Source: Parvularcula mediterranea
Lineage (GTDB): Bacteria; Pseudomonadota; Alphaproteobacteria; Caulobacterales; Parvularculaceae
Assembly (NCBI RefSeq): GCF_013085255.1
Contig: NZ_JABFCX010000002.1
Coordinates: 62,001 to 126,000, forward strand
Length of the DNA: 64,000 nt
Direction of reading: 5' to 3'
Part shown: piece by piece, positions 25,037 to 34,192 of the stretch
How the letters are laid out: the number at the start of each line of letters is the position of its first letter
How positions within the stretch are numbered: position 1 is the first letter of the stretch
Made by a program: the position numbers and the translations under genes
The notes under the pieces: generated by a model
The model's input: only the letters and a program-made list of their open reading frames with translations
The model's database searches: none
What the model was told of the DNA's origin: nothing

Positions 25037-25861
25037 ATGATGAAGGCGTTGACGACAGTAGCAGCAGTGCTGCTGATGCTGCTTGGGGCGGCCATCGGGG
25101 CAATCTTTCTTACGACGCCCGGCTTCCACAACACATCGCTCGATGTTCGTCTCCTCGGCGATGGCAAGACACCTCAGCAATGCATCGCGCGTTTCGAGAA
25201 GAACTTCAGTGCGATCGAACCTCACATGACTGCCGTCGCGAAGGTCATCCAACGCGAGGAGCAGCTGCCCGGCGTCAGCGGGTATGTCGATCGTAAAGGA
25301 GAGTTTCAGCTCGATTTGGGATGGGTCCAGCCCGAAGATAGCGATGAAGAGCCCGTAAGGGTTCGAAGTCTCCTGTCCGACAGCACGCTTGAGACCCTCG
25401 ACCGGGAGATGGAGGCCATCACTCTCTCCCGAAACGCCTACCGACCATGGGAAATCAGCCACGATCCCAGAGACGGCGCGATTGTCGCGAGCCTCTACGC
25501 CATGTGCGGTCAGAGCATACCCGAGTGGTGGCGGTATCTCGCAGGTCGAAGCCGCCGCGCAACTGAGCCCGGCACTCCAATCGCGAGTGTGTTCCTAGTC
25601 AGAGCTTCTCTCGACCCCAACGACGAAGCGGAGCGTTGCCTCGAGGACGGCGTTAAAGTCGGACCCCAAGGTTTTGGCGTGTGCGTCCACGATACCGGGC
25701 AGGGCTGGGTGGCGCGACAGGAATGGAGCGACATGTGCGCCTGGCTGAACCATCGCGGGTGGGACGGGTTTTTCGAGGACATGACCCTGAACGACGAAAG
25801 CCGCGCGGGGTTCGAGTATCTTCGTGATCAGGGTCAGACTCCCTGTCAGGTATTGAACCGC
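25037..25861 (+). CDS. Hypothetical membrane-anchored protein, paralogue B of a tandem pair
   Basis: 275 residues to the last codon; the stop follows at once. N-terminal membrane segment LTTVAAVLLMLLGAAIGAIFL, then TSLDVRLLGDGKTPQQCIAR, MYAMCGQSIPEWW-like segments, FGVCVHDTGQGW with ARQEWSDMC, and QTPCQVL at the end, matching paralogue A along the whole length. AAAGGGGGACG precedes ATG 25037; the frame is open to 24968 but the extra part has no signal. A recent-looking duplication whose two copies already differ strongly in the middle. Confidence 0.7.
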
Positions 25862-25965
25862 TAGGCCCCATGACACCTTGGAAGGGCGAGGCCGCTCCTC
25901 TTGCTGCGGTGCACAAAATCCTATAGGCGCGGCGCTCTTGCACGTTTGTACGCCCGGGGCCCGTC

Positions 25966-27591
25966 ATGACTTCCAACACCACTGCCACCCTCTTTTCCGA
26001 GGGTTTTTCGGCTGTTCGCAGCTTTGCGAAGACCACGGCTGATGACATTGGCGCGCTGACGCCTACGGTCCTGAAGACGGAGACGCTGGCTGGTTTGACC
26101 GTGGCGCTGGCGCTGGTGCCCGAGGCTGTGGCGTTTGCGTTTGTGGCGGGGGTGCACCCGCTCGTCGGCCTTTATGCAGCATTCATCGTGGGCCTCATCA
26201 CGGCGCTGATTGGTGGCCGTCCGGGCATGATCTCCGGCGCGACGGGCGCGCTGGCCGTGGTCATGGTCGAGCTCGTCCATACCCATGGCGTCGAGTATCT
26301 CTTCGCGACGGTCGTCCTGATGGGGCTGATTCAGCTGACGGCAGGCGCGCTGCGGTGGGGCAAGTTCATCCGTATGGTGCCTTATCCGGTGATGCTGGGC
26401 TTCGTGAACGGCCTCGCCATCGTCATCGGTCTTGCCCAGCTCGAACAGTTCCGTGTGCCGACCGAAGATGGCGGCCATGCGTGGATGCAGGGGACGCAGC
26501 TCGTCTGGACCCTCGGCCTCGTGGCGCTCACCATGCTGATCATCTGGGGCATGCCTAAGGTCACAAAGATCATTCCGGCGCCGCTCGCGGGCATCGGTAT
26601 CGTCGCCGCCATCGTGATCGGCTTCGGCATTGACGTGCCGCGGGTGGGCGACCTCGCCTCGATCGAGGGCGGCCTGCCGATGTTCCACATCCCTCAGGTG
26701 CCGTTCGGCCTTGAGACCCTCGGCATCATCCTTCCCTATGCGGTCATTCTCGCGGCCATTGGCCTGATCGAGAGCCTCCTGACCCTGAACCTCGTCGGCG
26801 AGATCAAGGGCGAGAAGGGCGGCGCTTCGCAGGAATGCGCGGCGCAAGGGGCGGCGAACCTCGTTACCGGCTTCTTCGGCGGAATGGGCGGCTGCGCCAT
26901 GATCGGCCAGTCGATGATCAACGTGAAGTCCGGCGGCCGCACACGCCTCTCCGGCACGATGGCGGCGTTGTTCCTCCTCGTCTTCATCGTCTTCGCGTCA
27001 GGCCCGATCGAGGCAATCCCGCTGGCGGCGCTGGTCGGCGTGATGTTCATGGTGGTGCTCGGCACCTTCGCGTGGAAATCGCTGCAGATCCTCGCCCGGG
27101 TGCCTAAGTCGGACGCGCTGGTGATCCTGATCGTCACGGTCGTGACGGTGCTGGAAGACCTTGCCGTCGCAGTTCTCGTCGGCGTCATCGTCTCAGCGCT
27201 GGTCTTTGCATGGAAACAGGCGACCAAGATGTCCGTGGCCAACGTTACCGAGGACGAGAACGGCAAGACCTATGAGGTCGAAGGCCCGCTCTTCTTCGGC
27301 TCGACGACCAGCTTCTCGGACCTCTTTGACCCTAAGGGCGACCCCAAGAACGTCACCATCGACTTCGCCCGCGCAAGGGTGGCTGACCACTCAGGCCTCG
27401 CAGCGATCGACGCCCTCGCGTTCAAGTACAATGCCGAGGGCAAGGACCTGAAGCTCAGGCACCTCTCCCCTGACTGCCAGCGCCTCCTGACCACCGCAGG
27501 CCAGCTCATCGAACCCGCCGAGGACGACCCCCAATACGGCATCGCCACCGACTACGGCATCCGCATTGGTCGGACCGACACAGGGCACTAG
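25966..27591 (+). CDS. SulP/SLC26 family anion transporter with STAS domain
   Basis: 541 residues. After about 40 soluble residues come 10-12 membrane segments with the SulP landmarks GLTVALALVPEAVAFAFVAGVHPLVGLYAAF and GRPGMISGATGALAV (each quoted here only as the family signature), QSMINVKSGGRTRLSG, then a C-terminal STAS domain (GSTTSFSDLFDP, VTIDFARARVADHSGLAAID). Members carry sulfate, bicarbonate or other anions; the substrate cannot be fixed from sequence. Stands alone between unrelated genes. Confidence 0.9.
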   Translation: MTSNTTATLFSEGFSAVRSFAKTTADDIGALTPTVLKTETLAGLTVALALVPEAVAFAFVAGVHPLVGLYAAFIVGLITALIGGRPGMISGATGALAVVMVELVHTHGVEYLFATVVLMGLIQLTAGALRWGKFIRMVPYPVMLGFVNGLAIVIGLAQLEQFRVPTEDGGHAWMQGTQLVWTLGLVALTMLIIWGMPKVTKIIPAPLAGIGIVAAIVIGFGIDVPRVGDLASIEGGLPMFHIPQVPFGLETLGIILPYAVILAAIGLIESLLTLNLVGEIKGEKGGASQECAAQGAANLVTGFFGGMGGCAMIGQSMINVKSGGRTRLSGTMAALFLLVFIVFASGPIEAIPLAALVGVMFMVVLGTFAWKSLQILARVPKSDALVILIVTVVTVLEDLAVAVLVGVIVSALVFAWKQATKMSVANVTEDENGKTYEVEGPLFFGSTTSFSDLFDPKGDPKNVTIDFARARVADHSGLAAIDALAFKYNAEGKDLKLRHLSPDCQRLLTTAGQLIEPAEDDPQYGIATDYGIRIGRTDTGH

Positions 27592-27686
27592 GATAATGAT
27601 CGAGGCAGGACTTAAGGTCTTGCCTTAATCTAAAGGCTTTGCAACCCTTACCGAAGTCTGAGGGCTTTGGGAGGGCAGAAGGGCTG

Positions 27687-29060
27687 ATGGGGAGCGAAAC
27701 GCATACGGCTCCGGGCGGAGCTTCGACGTTCGCGCGGCTTGCGGTCGGCCCTCTCGCGCTGCTTCTCGTTTCGCTGATCGATGCGTTCGGTCTCGATACA
27801 GCTTCCAGCCAGGTATCACTCGCCGTGGTGCAGAGACTTTTTGCGCCGCTCTATCCCGATGATGCGCAGGACCAGGTCCTTGTCGTGGAAATTACCGACC
27901 AGGACCTGCCGCTGTCACCGGACAGCCCGCCCGGCGGTTGGCCGGCGAAGTTCGATGACTACGCGACCCTCATCGAGGTGATTGGCGGGCAGGAGGGCCA
28001 GCGGCCACGGGCCGTCTTCTTCGACATCTTCCTCGATCGCGCGCCAACGATTGATGATCCCGTCGACCACCTGTGCGAGGTGATCGCCAACCTTGAGCAG
28101 CAGGGCGTTCCGCTGTTCTTCGCAAGCCTGATCGAAAGCCGTCAGCGCGGCTTGCCGCGGTCGCTCGCCGCCTGTCCCAACCCCGTCCGCACAGCCTCGG
28201 CAGACTGGACGGGGAGCGCCGAGAACATGACGTTTCTCGGCGTGCCCGGCGAGGGCGTGACGGATGAGCCTGTGGCAGCTCAAGCGCTCTTTCAGGCGGC
28301 AGCGACAGAAACCGTCTCGCTTGCCATGGAGCGCGCGATAGCTGCCCACCCGGAGATGACCATCATGTGGGGCTCGGCGCCGCCGGTCTCGAACCCTGAC
28401 TGTGCAGACTACGATACCGAAACGCTCGCGGGCCGACTCGGCCGGAGCGCTGAACTCGTCGCCAAGAGTATCGTTCTCGATCGCGGGGCAAGAGAGACGG
28501 TTCAGGCTCAGCAGCCATGCGCCTACCACGCGCGCCTTTCGCCAGGAAACGTCCTTAGTGATAACAGCCGTATACGGTCGTTTCTCCAGCGGCAGTATTT
28601 CACGGATCGTTACGTCCTCGTGGGGGCGAGCATATCGGGCATTCCCGACGACATTCGCTCTCCCGTGCACGGAACGCTCCCAGGGGTCTATCTGCACGCC
28701 ATGGCGCTGGACAATCTGCTTGTTTGGCAGGACAGGTTCGTGAGGCCCGCGCCCGACCTGCAGCTCCCCCTTGTTGATGACTGGGCAGTCTCCCTCGACA
28801 CGCTCTTCGAAGCAGGCGTTCTCGCGCTCATTGCGTGGCAAATGTTCGTTGCGACCCGTCCCGCGGATCAGTCCAGAGGTTTGGCTGCCAGCATATTCCT
28901 GCGTGTACGGATGACATTGAGCCTCATCTTCATTCTGGCGGCGACCGTCGGGCTCACCTTTGTCGTCATGCGATGGACGCCCTACAACTGGGGAGGCGTC
29001 TTCGTTGCGGGCCTCGCGATGATATGGCCCTGGTCTTACCAATTGGAGGATAAATCGTGA
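27687..29060 (+). CDS. CHASE2-domain membrane protein without output domain
   Basis: 457 residues. One N-terminal membrane segment (AVGPLALLLVSLIDAFG), a large periplasmic CHASE2 domain (VLVVEITDQDLPL, RAVFFDIFLDRAP, FTDRYVLVGASISGIPDD, HGTLPGVYLHAMALDNLL), then three membrane segments, ending QLEDKS. CHASE2 is a sensory domain that usually feeds a kinase or cyclase; here nothing cytoplasmic follows, so any signal must pass to a partner. GAAGGG lies before ATG 27687. The ribosome site of the next gene is inside its 3' end, and the stop overlaps that start. Confidence 0.85.
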   Translation: MGSETHTAPGGASTFARLAVGPLALLLVSLIDAFGLDTASSQVSLAVVQRLFAPLYPDDAQDQVLVVEITDQDLPLSPDSPPGGWPAKFDDYATLIEVIGGQEGQRPRAVFFDIFLDRAPTIDDPVDHLCEVIANLEQQGVPLFFASLIESRQRGLPRSLAACPNPVRTASADWTGSAENMTFLGVPGEGVTDEPVAAQALFQAAATETVSLAMERAIAAHPEMTIMWGSAPPVSNPDCADYDTETLAGRLGRSAELVAKSIVLDRGARETVQAQQPCAYHARLSPGNVLSDNSRIRSFLQRQYFTDRYVLVGASISGIPDDIRSPVHGTLPGVYLHAMALDNLLVWQDRFVRPAPDLQLPLVDDWAVSLDTLFEAGVLALIAWQMFVATRPADQSRGLAASIFLRVRMTLSLIFILAATVGLTFVVMRWTPYNWGGVFVAGLAMIWPWSYQLEDKS

Positions 29061-29500
29061 TGCGAATCTTGAAACTCATCGCCTCTGTAATCGCGGTAGC
29101 GTTTCTTTCGTCAGCAGGCGGAGAAGCTAGCAGTGATGGTGAACCCATCGGTGTGAAGAGCTTCAAGGAGAAGACGATCCTTCTCTATCACAAGCCTACG
29201 GAGAAAAGGCCGGGAAGTCGCGTAAAGGACCTTGACGGCGTCAAGGTCAGAAGCCTCGGGGAGACAGACGAGATGTTCCTCGTTTCGTTTTTTCCAGAGA
29301 ATGGGCTGATCGGGATCATGACAGCGAAAGCCGGGGTTGTGATCGTCGAGCGTGATGAGGTCATCTCCACGGACGAGGAAGCGCTCGATGAGAAGATGGG
29401 CATCGAGGTTCCTCCGGGTGGCTGCATTGACGCGCTCTCAGTGGCTCGATCGAGGAACAACGGAACGAGCGGCACCACGCGCGGCATGGGTGCCTGTTAG
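29060..29500 (+). CDS. Small secreted protein of the CHASE2 operon
   Basis: 146 residues. Signal peptide MRILKLIASVIAVAFLSSAGGEA, then a soluble domain with DLDGVKVRSLGETDEMFLVS and GLIGIMTAKAGVVIVERDEVIS. Two cysteines near the end (GGCIDAL and the final MGAC) may form a disulfide. No family recognised. The ATG overlaps the stop of the CHASE2 gene and GGAGGA lies upstream, so the two are translated from one message. It precedes the M48 lipoprotein by 22 bases. Confidence 0.75.
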   Translation: MRILKLIASVIAVAFLSSAGGEASSDGEPIGVKSFKEKTILLYHKPTEKRPGSRVKDLDGVKVRSLGETDEMFLVSFFPENGLIGIMTAKAGVVIVERDEVISTDEEALDEKMGIEVPPGGCIDALSVARSRNNGTSGTTRGMGAC

Positions 29501-29522
29501 GTTTAGGGAAGAGGACGAACGT

Positions 29523-31589
29523 ATGCTGAAGAAACTTGCACTTGCAACCGCCACCGCCGCTCTACTAGCGTCATGCGCCAGCGTTGGGGAGCTTCCGGAA
29601 GAGCGTCGTCTCGTGGCGCTCCAATCGGATGAGCCCGATTATGAAGTCTTTAAGAAGCGACAGTCGAGAGACGAGCAGACGGCACGCTCCGTCGGCGTTG
29701 GACCCGATGGTTATCAGTATGCGCTGACGATGTTCAGCAAAGGCTGGACGCCTCTCAACGACCCGAAGCTCGAGGCGGCGGTGCTGAGCAGGTATGCAGA
29801 CCTTCTCCCGGAGCTTCAGGGCGACGTTCCGCAAGGACCCATTAAATTCTCGTCCGGTGACAAGAGCCTCGACGCGCAGGCTCTCAATACGGGGATGATC
29901 ATCTTCCAGAGCGGGGTCACGAAGATTCCGCGCTACTATGACGAAGTGAACTTCGTGATTGCTCACGAGATGTCGCACGTCCTCATGGATCACTACCGAA
30001 GCGACGAACTCAAAAACAGGATCTCGACGGGTCTGGCGGCGACCATGATCACCCAGGGCCGCAACCCGGGAGATCAGCAGGCCTATATTCCGATTACGGA
30101 AAATGGTCGGATTGACAAGCTGCAGCTTGCGGTGATCGGCGTCGCAGCCGTGACCAATCTCGTCTATGAGCGCCGCCGCCGCGCCCAGGAGATTGAGGCT
30201 GACCAGCTTGCGCTTGAGCTCATGCTGAACTCCGATCTCTACAATTCACCACAGGGTGCGATGAATTACATCGATCTGATGATTGAATCGACGGAGCAGG
30301 GGCTCAAAGACGCGAACAAGGCCTATGAGAGGGACTTCGAACTCTACACCGCGGAATGTGGTGAGCGGAAGAATATCGGCTCGCTGTTGCTGGGTGACGC
30401 CCTTGCCGCAGTGAAGGGCGAGCTCGAGGAACGCTCTCCGGAATGCGAGGCCTTTCATACGGGCGTTCTGCCAAGCAAGAAGGACATCAATTTCCTCGAA
30501 ACGTCCCTCAAACGGGTCACCGAACGCCGGGAGCTCGTCGAACAGTACTACGATGAAAAGCTGCGCGATGTCCCCGACACACCTCCCATGACGCCCATCC
30601 TTGATGACAGGGATAGGCCGATTTCCTTCGCGGCTTCGATCTCACCGGATGGCGAGGTCGTCCGGGTTGCGGAGGCCGAGGAGGTTGAAGCTCTGGTGGA
30701 CAGAAACCAGTGCAACGCTGCCCAGAGGCTCGCGGCCCGCTACGTGAGGGGCGACAATGACGGCTTCGCACCGCTTCGCTATCAGTATTTCCGTGCCGAT
30801 CGGGCATGCGATACCGAGAACGCTGCGCGCCACATTCTGATTTCGGGCCGACAGACAAAGGCGTCGCTGATTCAGCTGGTGGAGGCCTTCGAATACTACA
30901 AGTTTCGCAGTGACTGGGAGAACGCCCTTGAAGCTGCTCAGCTCCAGGAGGGGGTGAACCCGCAGCCGGAGACTTTGCTACCCTCGCTCATCCTCGCAAA
31001 CTTCAAGCTCGGCAACGAAGAAGCGGTTGAGACGCGGCTGGCGGAATGCCGGACCATCGAAGACCGCAAACTCCGTAATAGCCTCATTGCAGCCTGCGAG
31101 GCAGCCGCTGTGGAACCTCCGAAAGAAGAGACCAAGGTTCAGGTCGACGAAACCGACGGCGCTTCTTACGAGAACCGCAAGCAGCTTGTTGCATCGCTGT
31201 CCTTCAACGTCGTTCAAACCGCGCTGGGCAGGCCAGAATTCCGTGATCTCCTTCCGGACGGTCAGGATTATACCTTCTACATTCCGACGGACGCGGCACT
31301 GAGCCGATTCACCGGAACAGATGCCGATGACCTGCTCCGCCCCGAGAATGCAGAGCTCCTTAAACGGATCATTAGGAGCCACATCGTCCTGCCTGAGGTG
31401 GAGGAAGTCTCGCTCGCCGAGAAGAGGTTCAATCGCAACCCTCGAGGCGGCGTCCCCTTCCGCATCGAAGACTATGCGCCGATCGAGCTTTCGATCGACG
31501 CGAACGATGCTGCGGCCATACCGCTCTCACTGCCTTCGACGGATGGGCAGGCTTTCCTGACGGACGAAGTGATCGCGCTGTCGAACTAA
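29523..31589 (+). CDS. M48-type metalloprotease lipoprotein with C-terminal fasciclin domain
   Basis: 688 residues. Lipobox LLASC (Cys18), then an M48-like peptidase domain with zinc site HEMSH at 148-152 (FVIAHEMSHVLMDHYRS) and the third ligand in AQEIEADQLALELM near 220. A helical middle (about 300-540) resembles TPR-type repeats as in BepA. The last 130 residues, from NVVQTALGRPEFRDLL through YTFYIPTDAALSRF and RIIRSHIV, are a fasciclin (FAS1) adhesion domain. Such a protease-fasciclin fusion is unusual. Probably anchored to the outer membrane, facing the periplasm. Start at 29523 is set by the lipobox; the frame opens at 29352. Confidence 0.85.
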   Translation: MLKKLALATATAALLASCASVGELPEERRLVALQSDEPDYEVFKKRQSRDEQTARSVGVGPDGYQYALTMFSKGWTPLNDPKLEAAVLSRYADLLPELQGDVPQGPIKFSSGDKSLDAQALNTGMIIFQSGVTKIPRYYDEVNFVIAHEMSHVLMDHYRSDELKNRISTGLAATMITQGRNPGDQQAYIPITENGRIDKLQLAVIGVAAVTNLVYERRRRAQEIEADQLALELMLNSDLYNSPQGAMNYIDLMIESTEQGLKDANKAYERDFELYTAECGERKNIGSLLLGDALAAVKGELEERSPECEAFHTGVLPSKKDINFLETSLKRVTERRELVEQYYDEKLRDVPDTPPMTPILDDRDRPISFAASISPDGEVVRVAEAEEVEALVDRNQCNAAQRLAARYVRGDNDGFAPLRYQYFRADRACDTENAARHILISGRQTKASLIQLVEAFEYYKFRSDWENALEAAQLQEGVNPQPETLLPSLILANFKLGNEEAVETRLAECRTIEDRKLRNSLIAACEAAAVEPPKEETKVQVDETDGASYENRKQLVASLSFNVVQTALGRPEFRDLLPDGQDYTFYIPTDAALSRFTGTDADDLLRPENAELLKRIIRSHIVLPEVEEVSLAEKRFNRNPRGGVPFRIEDYAPIELSIDANDAAAIPLSLPSTDGQAFLTDEVIALSN

Positions 31590-31611
31590 GACCTTCACGC
31601 GCGCAAAAGAG

Positions 31612-31641
31612 GATCGGGCGAGGCTCAGGCCTTGCCCGATC
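31612..31641 (+). terminator. Hairpin after the M48-fasciclin gene
   Basis: GATCGGGC ... GCCCGATC with four more inner pairs, one of them G-T. It is 22 bases past the stop; no T run follows, so it may be a rho-type or processing signal. Confidence 0.45.
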
Positions 31642-31768
31642 GCGTTGGTCAGCGAGCTCTTCGGGAATGTCTCCGCTCGCGACGTCATTGTGCGGCGCAA
31701 TGTGTTGAGGCCGCTGGCCAAACTGTTGCGGTGACGCTTTGTTCCCTGGTCTGAAAAGAGGGGACACC

Positions 31769-33583
31769 ATGAAAAAGACGATCTTCCGCCTCGGCGTTGC
31801 TGCCGGGGCGATGGCTGTCGTGTCGCTTGGCGCGGCACTGGCTCAAGGGAACAATGGCTACGAGGTCTGGGCTTCGGACCAGTCCAACTCCGTCTCAGGG
31901 GTCTCGGGGAATGGGCTTTCGGGGAGCTATCTCTGGATCTGGGATTCGAATGATATCGAGGCGCAGCTCGCCGGCGGCGCTGATGCCACGCCTGTAGGCT
32001 GCGGCCCGAACAATGGCGGCAAGGCGCGGTCGAACGTCGGCCCTTGCGACCTGCTGGACGTCTTCCCGCAGGACCTTCGCGAGTTCGATGGTTCCGGCAA
32101 GCCGACCGGCAACCGGCTTTCCGACCTCAACGGCTTCGGCAGGCTCCACGGGATGCTGCCTGACCCGCAGAACCGCTACGTCACCGCGAACATCTTCGCG
32201 CCGGGCGGCGGGTATGTCGGGATTATCGACACCGAGACCAAGGAGGCTGTCGGCCTGTTCCGCGTGACCGGCACCAATGTCGGCGGCGGCACCGATGTGC
32301 GGTCCGTCCACATGTCCTTCTGGGACTCCACCGGCTCGGCCGTGATTATCGCCAATCTCAACGGCAAGGTGCTCGAGCGCATCGATGTGCGCCGTAACGG
32401 CTCCGGCAAGATCAAGGGCCTGACCTTCAACAAGGCGGCAAGCCTTGGCGTTGGCAAGGGGATGGCCGTCACGGCAGAAGCCACGGTCTTCCGCGGAAAG
32501 AACGCCCACGGACGGAAGATGATGGGAAGCGTCGCCGGCAATTATGATGAAGCTGCCTTCGCAGACCTCACGCCCAATGGTTTTTGCAAGGAGAATGGCT
32601 GCGCTGACGGCCCTGACGCGCCGTTTGGCGGTCGTCCGAACAATGTCATCATCTGCCCGATCCCGTCGGAGAACCGGAAAGCTTATGTCACCATGGGCGG
32701 CGGCGGCCTGCTCGTGGCGGATACAGATGCAACGCCGATGGCCATTGTCGGTGAGTACGACAATCAGGTGATCAACGGTGCAGGCTGCGGCGGTGGTCAG
32801 GCTGGCGACGGCATGTGGCTCAACGCTGGCGTCTCGGCGTCGGGGGCAGGGGCAACCTGGTCGACCTTCACCATGTACCGCCTCGACGACACTGCGTTCT
32901 CGCTCGAGCCGAACCCAATCAACTCACCTGAGCCTGAGGTCATCTTTCGTGACTCAGGCAACACGGCGACGGGCGGCGCGCTCGCCGGAGCGGGGCCGAA
33001 CGGCTCCGGCCAGCTTCCCGGCATCTCCACGAGGCGCGATGCCCACGGCGTCGCGGTGACGGTTGATGGCGCGTATATCCACAATGTCGACCGTATCCAG
33101 AACAATGTCGAAGTCTTCGACACGGTTACGGGTGCAAGGACGAGCTATGACCTGACCTCGGCCAACGGGCAGGGCAGCGGCTTTGGCGCCTGCTTCGACA
33201 AGTCGGTGAGCGACGATGCAGGGCTTCCGGCCAATGATCCGGCCCCGGACCTTCTGGAGCGCACGCCGGACGGGAAGTATCTGATGATCGCGCTGCGCGG
33301 ACCGGCTCCTGTGTCCGTCAAGCACTCCGCGCAAGGCTCCTGCCCGGGTGTCGGTATCGTGGAGCTCCTCGAAGGCGGGGCATCTGGCCGGCTCGTGGGG
33401 GTTCTCCGGTCGGTCAACACCGTGGATGACAGCCCGGTCTCCGCGCCGGGTGGCCATGCCTATACGGGCGCCGAGCGCAGCGACGTTCACGGTGCGACCG
33501 TGGTCATGAAAGGTCGCTCGAACGGCAAGAAGCGCGGCGATATTCGCGGCGCTGGCAAGAAGAAGGACAAGGGCCGCAGGTAA
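31769..33583 (+). CDS. Large secreted protein, possible beta-propeller
   Basis: 604 residues. Signal peptide KTIFRLGVAAGAMAVVSLGAALAQ, then a Gly/Asn/Ser-rich domain with repeated strand patterns such as YVGIIDTETKEAVGLF, AVIIANLNGKVLERIDV and VEVFDTVTGARTSYDL, which look like blades of a beta-propeller (YncE- or lactonase-like). Several cysteine pairs (VGCGPN, GPCDLLD, GFCKENGC) suggest disulfides. The end is very basic (SNGKKRGDIRGAGKKKDKGRR). No enzyme can be named. GAGGGGACACC precedes ATG 31769. Terminated by a strong hairpin. Confidence 0.75.
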   Translation: MKKTIFRLGVAAGAMAVVSLGAALAQGNNGYEVWASDQSNSVSGVSGNGLSGSYLWIWDSNDIEAQLAGGADATPVGCGPNNGGKARSNVGPCDLLDVFPQDLREFDGSGKPTGNRLSDLNGFGRLHGMLPDPQNRYVTANIFAPGGGYVGIIDTETKEAVGLFRVTGTNVGGGTDVRSVHMSFWDSTGSAVIIANLNGKVLERIDVRRNGSGKIKGLTFNKAASLGVGKGMAVTAEATVFRGKNAHGRKMMGSVAGNYDEAAFADLTPNGFCKENGCADGPDAPFGGRPNNVIICPIPSENRKAYVTMGGGGLLVADTDATPMAIVGEYDNQVINGAGCGGGQAGDGMWLNAGVSASGAGATWSTFTMYRLDDTAFSLEPNPINSPEPEVIFRDSGNTATGGALAGAGPNGSGQLPGISTRRDAHGVAVTVDGAYIHNVDRIQNNVEVFDTVTGARTSYDLTSANGQGSGFGACFDKSVSDDAGLPANDPAPDLLERTPDGKYLMIALRGPAPVSVKHSAQGSCPGVGIVELLEGGASGRLVGVLRSVNTVDDSPVSAPGGHAYTGAERSDVHGATVVMKGRSNGKKRGDIRGAGKKKDKGRR

Positions 33584-33607
33584 GCCCTGGCTCTGACGAA
33601 TATGAGG

Positions 33608-33635
33608 ACGGCCGGGCGCACTGCCCGGCCGTTTT
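33608..33635 (+). terminator. Rho-independent terminator
   Basis: Perfect 10-bp stem ACGGCCGGGC / GCCCGGCCGT, 5-base loop, then TTTTC. It ends the large secreted-protein gene, just before the convergent gene at 33641. Confidence 0.92.
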
Positions 33636-33640
33636 CGATG

Positions 33641-34099
33641 CTATCGCGTGCGGTCGTAGGTGAAGTTCATCGTCTGGACGCCAGCGCTGGTCTTCATCTT
33701 AAGGTCCATCAGTAGGCGGTCATCTCCTTCAAAGGTGATCGTCAGTCCGCCGAAGATCAGGGTGTCTTCGCGGGCTTCTTTGAGCTTGAAGGTGACGAAT
33801 TCGTCCTTCTCTTCCCAGCCCTTGAGGTCACCGTGGAAGTGCTTGAGCCGCATTTCCGGCCCTTCGCCGAAGTCGTCGATGATGAGGATCTCGGAGAAGT
33901 TCTGCTCGCCGTTGGTCACGAGCTGAAACATGCCGGTGACGCGACCATCTGGCCCCGGCATCCAACACTCCGCGACCTCGCCGCCGAGGCCTTCGCCCTC
34001 CCAGCAGCCGAGGAGCCTCTGGGCAGGTTCGCGCCAGGGGATCTCCTCGCCAGCGGAAGAGGCGAGAAGCGCGGCGGTTAGGGCGTAGGCTGCAATCAT
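33641..34099 (-). CDS. DUF6265-like secreted protein
   Basis: 152 residues. A short signal peptide (MIAAYALTAALLASSA), then RLLGCWEGEGLGGEVAECW, the typical beginning of the DUF6265 domain, and a lipocalin-like beta structure (VTFKLKEAREDTLIFGGLTITFEGDD). The mature protein has two cysteines close together near the start, which may pair. Function unknown. It is convergent with the gene at 31769, and the two share the terminator region. Confidence 0.75.
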   Translation of the reverse strand: MIAAYALTAALLASSAGEEIPWREPAQRLLGCWEGEGLGGEVAECWMPGPDGRVTGMFQLVTNGEQNFSEILIIDDFGEGPEMRLKHFHGDLKGWEEKDEFVTFKLKEAREDTLIFGGLTITFEGDDRLLMDLKMKTSAGVQTMNFTYDRTR

Positions 34100-34192
34100 G
34101 GATTGATCTCCTTTAACGTTGCGGGCTGGGCGCCCTCAACTCCTAGACGTGCGGGGCCCGCGGTGATCGACACCACGCCCTCAAACAAGGCA

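Noticed and set aside
27612-27628. TTAA-N9-TTAA before the CHASE2 gene as a CtrA box
   Set aside because: The spacing is nine bases, not seven.
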